From positions 224,061 to 246,025 of the forward strand of contig NW_014577331.1 of assembly GCF_000485595.1 (NCBI RefSeq): a stretch of DNA of 21,965 nucleotides. Reading direction: 5' to 3'. The notes under the pieces are model-generated. The model was not told the origin of the DNA. It did no database searches and worked only from the letters and a program-made list of their open reading frames with translations. Position 1 is the stretch's first letter. Each line of letters opens with the position of its first letter. A program made the translations under genes and the position numbers. Source of the DNA: Priapulus caudatus (taxonomy: Eukaryota > Priapulida > Priapulimorpha > Priapulimorphida > Priapulidae). Of the stretch, positions 10,036 to 18,307 are shown piece after piece.

Positions 10036-11325
10036 AGAGAGAGTGATTTTGTAGAAAATACCTCCTCTCGAATGGGCAATTTCGCTGCATCTATATGAGG
10101 CAGCACTATTAACAATTCCTTTTCATCACAATGCCGCATTCACTGTTGAGTTGAGTATTTTTAAGGCGGCTTTGGGGACAGGGCTAAAGAAACTAAAATA
10201 TCTTAGCTACCAAAGTCTGGTGCTATGTATATTTCATGGTCGCTCACTGTGGTTACCAATGCAGACTTACGCTAGGCTAAAATACTTTGGGCCTTTGAAA
10301 ATTGGTCTAGGGGGGGCGACCGCCGCGTGCTAGCGGCGACGGCCGCCGTTGAACAACTACAGCACTGCGAATCAGTCCTCCCCCTGAACATGGTTGATAA
10401 AACGTAATATTTTAGGCTGAGCAACGTTTAAACTGCGCAAAAATACGTATGAGGAAAAACGAACGCAGATTTCGAACCAAAAGTGCATATTTTTCCACGG
10501 CAGACGATTATCAAAATCGGGAATATACTTGCCGGTACGGGTCGGCAGCACGCCCATCGCCCGCCAACAAAGTGAGATGAAATTGAATTTTCCCTATTCA
10601 ATCGCCGTGAAATTCAATATGGCCCTACTCCATTAGTGTGCTATTCTAATTTTGAATAATGCCAAGGATTTAAGCTTTCGTGAGGGCAGTGATAAGCGCT
10701 GGGGGATTTTGAACAAAAAATCGTAATATGGGGAATGCGTCAAAATTAAACGCGTCGCTGAGTTTCAGGAAAATAATGTCTATTCTTGGAACGAGTTACA
10801 GCGATTTTATAGTAGATGTATGTCACGTTCCATTTGCTGCTAATAATACATTAGGAGAGTATGACTAGCGATGACAGGATCTTGTAAAGATAAATATCCA
10901 GTATTTATTGTCTGTAAAATGCTAATTTTTCCCCATTTGTCTTCCTGAAGAGTAGGGGGATGCAAAGGCCACCACCGCACCTCAAATAAGTGTGGGGTAT
11001 ATACGCGCCATGCGCGCCCCGCTATTAGCGTCCGCCTGTCAGATGAAGCTCTTGATGACTTTTGATATGCATACAAATCATTCATAATCATAATCTTTGT
11101 TGGCAGTACTTCTAGCAGTATGGTGGCCGAGATGAGCTAAACCGGATGATTTTTATTCGCAAATTCATTTTTATTTCAAATTCATCATCAATCATTACCA
11201 AAACCAATTTCATTTTCATGTCTCAATTTGCAAATTCATTTTCATTTCACAAAATTCCATTTTCATTGTTCATTTTCAAATTCATTGTTCATTTTTATTG
11301 CCAAATTGCATGTTTCATTTCAACA
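10036..11325 (-). repeat. Right arm of the foldback palindrome
   Basis: Read on the minus strand, this arm follows the left arm block by block and ends in the TTCATTTT array (11145-11325). By eye the arms are clearly diverged, with many substitutions and small indels, so the duplication is not recent or the element has drifted since insertion. About 50 bases of unpaired pyrimidine-rich sequence (9985-10035) form the loop. Confidence 0.65.
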
Positions 11326-11389
11326 TTTAAGGGCTAGTAGATTTTACAGGTCACTAGCTATAGTGAACATTTTAGGTTAGTTTCAAGCC

Positions 11390-11680
11390 CTGGTAAGTAT
11401 ACCAAGTTTTGTAGCGCTAGGTCAATTAGGGGCCGAGTTAGAGAGCGGAAGGGAAATATGATCAAGGTCAAGGTAAAGGTCAAATAAAGGTCGCAGTGAC
11501 CTGGTTTTGGTACGCTGCTCACCTTCTCCCCAAGATGTGTAAGTATACCACGTTTGGTAGCTCTAAGTCAATTAGGGGTCGAGTTATAGAGCGGAAGGGA
11601 AATTGTCTGCGGCGGCAGCGGCAGCTGGGGAGACATGAAACCATAGTATCCCCGCCGACTTCGTCGCGGGGGATACAATA
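11390..11680 (+). repeat. Tandem pair of a dispersed-repeat unit, 146-bp offset
   Basis: TAAGTATACCAAGTTTTGTA (11394) and TAAGTATACCACGTTTGGTA (11540) begin two copies sharing GTCAATTAGGGG, CGAGTTA and AGAGCGGAAGGGAAAT. Between them lies a run of AGGTCA-type half-sites (AAGGTCAAGG, AAAGGTCAAA, AGTGACCTGG; 11463-11503). After the second copy comes an imperfect hairpin GTATCCCCGCCGAC / GTCGCGGGGGATAC (11646-11676). No coding sequence. Confidence 0.65.
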
Positions 11681-11699
11681 ATATCGAGGCGGTATGATA

Positions 11700-12670
11700 C
11701 ACATATGACGTGGCGTCGTTTATCGGGACAGGCCGTGAAACATGAAAATGTCCCAATTAAGAGACGGTGACATAACCATGAACGAAATGATGACTTTTCG
11801 AAGACGTTTGTCGTTTAAGCGATACGCCCGTATATCAGAGGCCCGATAATGCGGGAAACACTGTATTATAAAACTAATTGTAAAAGAAAGCATTTGTAAA
11901 CTCGGAGTCTGAGTATTCAATATAAAACAGTTTTAAGCCGTCATCAACCACATCAATACCACACAGCTATAATAAAACATTACAGTAAAATCCAGTAATT
12001 ACATTCGGAGAAAATCAAAGGCAAGCTCTGATTTAGGCGCGTCGCAGATGGACGCACAGCGCGACACTACACCACATGAACCATCTGGTTTTTAGCTAAC
12101 CCTCTTGGGAATTTCTGACACCCGATAAACGCGGATCTGCGGCCTGAAGCGAGCGATTATGACCAGGATATGTTAACTAAAGCAACGCGATATTGGCAGT
12201 GGCCGCCAGTAGCCGTGCTGAGACTACATGAACGCGGTCCTACATTCTTCCCACAGCACCGGGGCAAGACTTTGGAGTACGTATCGGAAGGGGGGTAAGT
12301 ATCGGATATTGCGATGTTTTTTCATCGCGTATACGTGAAGTTGTTTTTTGAATTGGTTCAAAGTACTCCCCGTCGTGAACATCGTCTGCAAACGAATTTG
12401 TGCAAAATTCACTTCGAATTTTTGTTGATTTTGATCTATTTTGTACCAGAAAAGGCTAGACGATGTATGTAATTTTGCGATAATGTTGTATAATAGCGTC
12501 GTTGTATAATAACGACGTATGTAATTTTGTCTATACATGACGTAAAACTTTACGCATCACGCTTAGATGTTACGAACTTTTCGTAGAACAAGTAGGTTTA
12601 CACTGATTAGGTTTGGCTCTTAGGTTTACATGACATTGTATGTAACGTTGTCAGTAGATTTAGTCAGATG
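11700..12670. other. Intergenic stretch without recognisable genes
   Basis: No supported exon. Small features are a repeated GTATGTAATTTTG word (about 12464 and 12517) and a hairpin with stem CGTCGTT / AACGACG at 12497-12517. The reverse-strand frame at 12224-12538 is not protein-like to me. Confidence 0.4.
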
Positions 12671-12673
12671 TCT

Positions 12674-13160
12674 GCGCACACACACATACAGACACACACG
12701 TACGCGCGCACACGCACACACCCACACTAAACTTGTACCGCAACTGAATAAAATGTACGTACGCGCGATCAAGTAGTAATTTCCCGCATCACAGTGTGGG
12801 AACATATATAGGACCTAGGCCTATATAGTTCATTTTCATATGTGTGTCAAATCCGTGTTCTATGAATACTGCCTGTAATAATTCAATTACTAATACACTG
12901 TATTAAACATTACGGGCAACGAGTCATAATAAATAGCTTCGTCGAAAACAGCGCACTGAAATTCACACGGACACACACGCACGCACGCACGCACACACAC
13001 AAACAAACACGCGTACACACACGCGCGCGCGCGCACGCACACACACATAAACACGCACGCACACACAATCACGCACACACACATAAACACGCACACGCGT
13101 ACACGCGCGCGCGCGCGCACACACACACACACACACGCGCGCGCACGCACGCACGTACGC
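12674..13160. repeat. CA/CG alternating purine-pyrimidine DNA upstream of the C1q gene
   Basis: There are two tracts: 12674-12727 (short) and 12964-13160 (long). The second has pure CGCGCGCGCG runs (about 13022-13034 and 13105-13118) inside CACA/GCAC repeats. It ends about 190 bases before the start codon at 13347. Between the tracts is a palindromic TATATAGGACC / GGCCTATATA segment near 12807-12829. Cys/Arg/Val-rich frames across this DNA are artefacts. Confidence 0.85.
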
Positions 13161-13346
13161 AAACGAATGTTTTGAAGTTTGCGAAGTTTTATCGTCCAAA
13201 GTTAACTCTAACGTAAAGATATGATTTGCCACGCTACTATCGCACCGTATCGTAACTCGACCCTGACTTCAGTCCTTGACTCTTAGACCGTCTTGAGATC
13301 GGCGCCATGGAATGAATAAAGTGATCCGTATTGTGCTTACAGAACG

Positions 13347-14115
13347 ATGCAGACCGTGTGGTTATTATTGGTGCTTACTGTCAGTGCTGGAGCAGCGATG
13401 TCCGCAGTACTGGAGGGAGCAGACAGCAGCTGTACTTGTAAAGACGGAGAGCCGGGTGAAGCAGGCCCCCGGGGAGAGATTGGACTGAGAGGCGCGCGTG
13501 GGCCACCCGGATTTCCTGGGTTAGCATAGCTGCACCAATCGGCATAACAGGATGTCGAAGCAAAGCTAGCAGAGGTTTACCTAAAAAAATATCTACAACC
13601 GAATGCAGGCTTAGTGCGAATCATCAAGTACAAATTGACACAATAATATTGCCTTTTTTACATAAAGCAAGACTGGGGAACTAAAAAAACGAAAATTTCT
13701 CTTCACTATCAGTATGCTTTACCACCCATACAAACGTGGCTAGATAATCCAGCCAATTTGTTAGCGCAGCGGGATGTCATGGTAACCCATGTTGAGATGC
13801 TTTCTGTGACATTTTCTCCATATATCATTTCATAATCACGCAGTATAAATGGAAGGCCAGGCTATGATGGCAATCCAGGCGCAGTTGGTCCCAAGGGAGA
13901 ACCAGGGTCGTCTAGTGTGCCTCTTTCTCAAAAGCCAGGCCCACCAGGGCCAAAAGGTGACAATTTTATAGACAGGAATTACATATAGACCGTAAACGTT
14001 TTCATGTGACTTGAAGTTGAAGTATTTCTAGCACGCTGTCAAATGTCAATACGGTATTAATTTAAAAATATAATTTCAATACATTTTTATATCAATATAT
14101 CAATATTCACACACA

Positions 14116-14163
<48 letters not shown>

Positions 14164-15360
14164 CTCACACGCGCACACACATATCATTACGTTGATAGTT
14201 GTCTATATACACGCGCAGGTGGCAACGTCCATTCAATAAGTGGATACGTTCATTTAATCGTATTAAATCACTACATTGCATTCTACGGAATTAAATTGTA
14301 AACTTGCATGTAACCGCTTAATTTCATGCAATGTACAATACATGCCTGAATTGCTCAAGCAGTGTATAACATTGTATTGAACCTTCACTTATCTGTCATA
14401 GGTAATATTGGTGCTGAAGGCTCAACAGGAGCGCAAGGCCCAGCTGGTCCGAAAGGGGCCAAAGGAGAGCAGGGCATTGCTGGTATCCGTCACCAGGTGG
14501 CTTTCACAGCAATTCTGGCAGAAACGTGCTTTAGTGGTGATGAAGCCATGGTGTGTGCTAGCTTCGTACTTTTACACATGACTTGTAAGCTATTATCCAG
14601 AAAGGCCCGATTGATAATCATAATGGAAACAGACACCTTACATGCACACATGGATGCGTGTGTATAGTACTGTACCACTAAAATCAAGGTGCAGTTTTAT
14701 GACACCTACGTTTAGCTAGAAGCACATTCATGCACGTTATAATGCACTAATGCACTAATGAACAGTAACGCTCATCACGACGAAGAATCGTGATAGGGAC
14801 ATAACCGTTTGATTTCGTTTGCGTTTAGACGATTATATTTAACACTACGATTCTCAACATTGGAGGCGGATTTAATGAAAGCTCGGGCGAGTTCACCGCT
14901 CCTGTATCGGGGATCTACATCATAAGCCTCAATGGGTTGAGCCATTCCACAACATCAACCTGGCTGAAGCTAATCAAAAATGGGACAACGACCATTGGTA
15001 CATATACATATACTAAAATAGGGTACAAACCAATTCAAAATCAATTAGATACAATAGAAACAAGAATAGAAATAGAAACAATTTAACTAGAACCATCATA
15101 TATTCGGGTGGTGCTTGCGTGGGTTCGTGCGTTCACGCATGATGTGCGTGCACGTCTTATATATTTTTTCTCAACTTTTTTTTACTCTAGTAAACGGATA
15201 CGGAGCTCATCGTCACGCAGCCGTGTCAATGAGCGTCAACGTACGGCTGAAGCAGGGCGACACATTGGAAATACAACTGCAGCCCGGAAAGGCTATATAT
15301 TCAGAAAGCGACGATATCTACACAACTTTCACTGGTTTCCTTCTTTATGAGACCGATTGA
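13347..15360 (+). CDS. Secreted collagen-like C1q-domain protein, five exons, complete
   Basis: Exons 13347-13519, 13844-13956, 14402-14550, 14829-14997 and 15191-15360 join at GT/AG sites with phases 2, 1, 0 and 1, giving 257 residues and a TGA stop. The start at 13347 is followed by a hydrophobic signal peptide (about residues 4-17) and then 'SSCTCKDG', with cysteines suited to disulfide-linked oligomers. Gly-X-Y triplets run from residue 34 to about 81, are interrupted at about 80-89, and resume at 90-125. A C1q domain occupies about 128-257, with 'VAFTA', 'ILNIGGGFN', 'GEFTAPVSGIY' and the closing 'TGFLLYETD' in the canonical order. Such proteins form trimers through the C1q head with a collagen stalk and act as pattern-recognition or signalling ligands outside the cell. 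The layout matches adiponectin/CTRP-type and C1q-like lectins. The exon 3 donor (ATG|GTGTGT) is the least certain junction, but it is required by phase and restores the C1q motif. Confidence 0.9.
14108..14180 (+). repeat. (GCAC)n microsatellite in C1q gene intron 2
   Basis: About 13 near-perfect GCAC units are flanked by CACACA. It lies within the intron between the two collagen exons, about 150 bases past the exon 2 donor. Confidence 0.9.
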
Positions 15361-15477
15361 GAAACATAGTAGAATGAAATATGACAAAGCAGAGCGATAA
15401 TGTAATCTATAGGGCGTGGCAGAAAACAATTACTAGAGCAGAGAAAGACAGATTCTGCTAGCGAAAGATTATATAAA

Positions 15478-15483
15478 AATAAA
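15478..15483 (+). promoter_or_regulatory. Polyadenylation signal of the C1q gene
   Basis: AATAAA lies 118 bases after the C1q stop codon and before the oppositely oriented 3' end of the DLEC1-like gene. It is the first canonical hexamer past the stop. Confidence 0.55.
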
Positions 15484-15555
15484 TCATACATGCTGAGGAA
15501 GAGCAAATATTTTTAAATAATACAAAAATCAACAATCAAGTTTAAACTGGAACCC

Positions 15556-15561
15556 TTTATT
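15556..15561 (-). promoter_or_regulatory. Polyadenylation signal of the DLEC1-like gene
   Basis: TTTATT on the + strand reads AATAAA on the minus strand, about 140 bases after the DLEC1-like stop at 15701-15703. The two convergent 3' UTRs would end within about 75 bases of one another. Confidence 0.5.
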
Positions 15562-15700
15562 AGTTTCAAATTATAATGATGCCTGTACATATTATTTCCA
15601 ACAAAAAGGAATGATACGTAAATGATTTATAGCATTGTTAGAATTGAACCTATATAGCATAGCAACACACATACAATGTTAATGTATTGTCCTATCTCGC

Positions 15701-18268
15701 TTATTCCCTGTAGTCCAATATAGCATGGTGGGACTCATCATATGACCCTTTACCTTTCACTTGCACAGCGATTACATCCTTTTCTAGTAGGGTATGGAAA
15801 ATTAGACTTGTGTTGTAACTTTTTTGCTGCCTGGAACACAATTATGTATTAACACAATTAACACACACTATGTATAGGAATTCCAAATTCAGAAGATACA
15901 TAGTGATCTACAGTAGTTGGAGTGACGTGACTAATAGATGTATAAAAATTATCATCAATATAAATAATATTGGCAATGCACATAAATGTTCTGTTTTATT
16001 ATGATAATGATTTTTTATATCATCTTTATACATTACCATGCAGTGAAGGACACATCAATAAAGCACCGGCTACTGGTGGATGTGTGAGAGGTGTAAGCTT
16101 CCAGTCTTCCTTCATGTGGGCTCATTCTAAATGCTTTCTCCCCCTCGTGTCCTAGGGCCATAATAAATGATTATCATATCATGATTATGAGTATCATATT
16201 TTGTCCATTGCTTTTTGCAGGTTTACAGTGACAGCATTTCTAGACCTACTGTGTAGCCCTCAGCTGCATGTTACTACAGGAAACCTGTAAAACTGCTCCC
16301 TTATGCAGGCTGTACAGTAGATCTAGCTATCCCATACATTAAAATGTATACACCCAAACAAATCTAAATCCGATGACCAGCTCTTACGTGAACGCTAACC
16401 AAGCAGTGTGTCAAGTCATTGCTGTTACTTTTGGCATGTATCATATGGTAATCAGGCATTATTAACAAATCGGTACGTTTTATATGTAATCAATTTCACT
16501 CTGAATGTTCAGTTAGTGTCATATACACGAATAGTTAATAAAATTAGCTAAGTGTGCTGCAAAGGAGTAGTCACCTTGCTGAGTAATGTGCCAGGATACA
16601 CTAGCATTTCCCAAGGTGGAGGCAGTTATCTGCATCTCTCTCGTGTGACCGACTACAACTGTGCCGAAATCGAGCAGCTGATGCGACACCCTGAGAGTGG
16701 GCAGACTGACTATTGCTCGTAGTGGCAGAATCTTCCCAAAAAAACACATTTATTCATTAATGAAAACGTTTGTTGAAAAATACACAATACTTATCATAAT
16801 TATATTGCAACGAAGGTAGTGTTTATTTTGCTTAAAAAAGAAGTTAACGTGGAAGGAAGCGTTGCTAGAAATAGAAATGATGAACATGAAATCTGATGGC
16901 GATTTTTTGGCAGGTAGCAGCTTTGGAATTTGGCCCATTTTCATGATTTTTGAAATTTTCTATTTCTATGTCATAAATATTTATCAATATTAAAAACTTA
17001 TATTAACAGCTATGTAACACGGAGGAATTATACGGTGCCATGCATGGACTTTTTTAAAGCATAAGTTTAAAATAAATTAATTAAAATGAATGAATAATGA
17101 AATTTAGCATGAATTTAAATAAAGAAGAGATCACCAGACCAGGAAACCCTATGCCATCTTATGCTTTTAGAAAATGAAACACAATTTTAAAAACAAATTG
17201 AGTTCATTTCCACAATTTGGTAGAGACCATGGAGGGCCATTAAAACAGAAAAAAATAAGGAATTGATCCAACTATAACCTATCAACACATAGCATAAATG
17301 TAACAAATACGAAGATGTACAATGTTTTGGTTTAATTTTGGGCTAAAATTCTTACTCAATATATTCTTTGTAACAGCAAAGAATTCGTAGAACATTTATC
17401 TGCCTGTTGCAGTATCTCTAAATGCCCTGTGAATAATTTCGTGGGCTAACACACCTGATCAGTATTGTTCCTGTGCCCTATGCATAGTTGCCCCGTAAAA
17501 TGCACTTGTTTCTCTGCTTCTGTCACGCACAGATCACCTTCACTCAATACCAGCTGTTCTTTGCTGAACGTAAAGACAACCTTCACCTGCAGGATAGACA
17601 TCTATACTCGTCAGCATTTTTTTTAATTACAAACATAAATAGAATAATATACTTAGAACCTGGTATTAAACATAAAAAGAACCAAGTAATCAACCATTGA
17701 GATAATCGTGATACACAAATTATAGCTCGTAGGGTCTATGTCCCCCTGACCTCTGTTTGACCTCGCTCGTTTAGCTATTTCTGACTAACCCTAACCCTAA
17801 CCCTAATCCTAACCCTAACCCTTACCCAGAAATAGCTAAACGAGCGAGGTCAAACAGAGGTCAAGGGGACATAGACCTTATCTGCCAAATTATAGGTTTG
17901 TTATTAAGTTATTATTAGGTTATATGCTTTTAGGCCTGTTACACGCATCTTGTGTGTACCTGTGCTGCAGATCCTGGTTTTAAGCTGTATGCACTTGATC
18001 CAGTTGCCACGAAATTTGGCTTTACTTCAGATATGACAAATGGAGGCCGAGTCTCCATGGTGAATGGAATGCATGTTTCAGTGTTATTTCTTACCATGAA
18101 GCTGTGACTCTGCTTGACTGCAATCCTTTCCTGCAATTTGTTATCACCTATCAGATATATCTATCTATCCCATACACATTTGGTATATAGCTGTGAAAGA
18201 ACATGTGGGTGATAATCCATTAGGAGTGTTCCCAACTTTAATGTCATTAATGGTCATAATAACATATA

Positions 18269-18307
<39 letters not shown>

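Larger units (their letters stand above)
8345..11325. mobile_element. Large foldback-type (long inverted repeat) element, non-autonomous
   Basis: The two halves are imperfect reverse complements around a centre near 10010. Anchors read directly are: 8851-8868 AAGATTATGATTATGAAT against its exact complement at 11080-11097; GCAGTTTAAACGTT at 9574-9587 against 10423-10436; AGTGCTGTAGTTG at 9643-9655 against 10354-10366; TAGTGCTGCC at 9912-9921 against 10099-10108. Coordinate sums of the anchors stay near 19950-20020, so collinearity holds along whole arms. Each arm carries a subterminal array of TTCATTTT-type repeats. No transposase or other protein is encoded. Long inverted repeats with internal tandem arrays are the hallmark of foldback elements. 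An alternative is a palindrome made by inverted duplication of an older repeat, or an assembly artefact, although the strong arm divergence argues against an artefact. The outer block 8348-8500 has no partner at the right end but does at 6480-6630, so the right end looks truncated. Confidence 0.65.

Noticed and set aside
8345-11325. Palindrome as an assembly artefact
   Set aside because: The arms differ by many substitutions and indels and have different flanks; an artefactual fold-back would be almost identical.
7270-12600. CRISPR array, tRNA or rRNA genes
   Set aside because: No regularly spaced identical repeats with unique spacers and no cloverleaf-type A/B box pairs were seen; the repeats present are low-complexity or inverted.
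12890-13232. Cys/Val/Arg-rich frames on the minus strand
   Set aside because: Translation of the CA/CG dinucleotide tract upstream of the C1q gene.
15108-15350. 80-codon frame overlapping C1q exon 5 in another frame
   Set aside because: Shadow of the real exon 15191-15360, which is in the frame that restores the C1q C-terminus.
16200-16320. Possible minus-strand exon starting after an acceptor-like TTTTACAG near 16290
   Set aside because: In the required phase it hits a stop within three codons; the exon at 16151-16037 instead continues the DLEC1-like frame and motifs.
17785-17826. True telomere or chromosome end
   Set aside because: The (CCCTAA)n run is about 40 bases, enclosed by inverted repeats and inside an intron, so it is interstitial.
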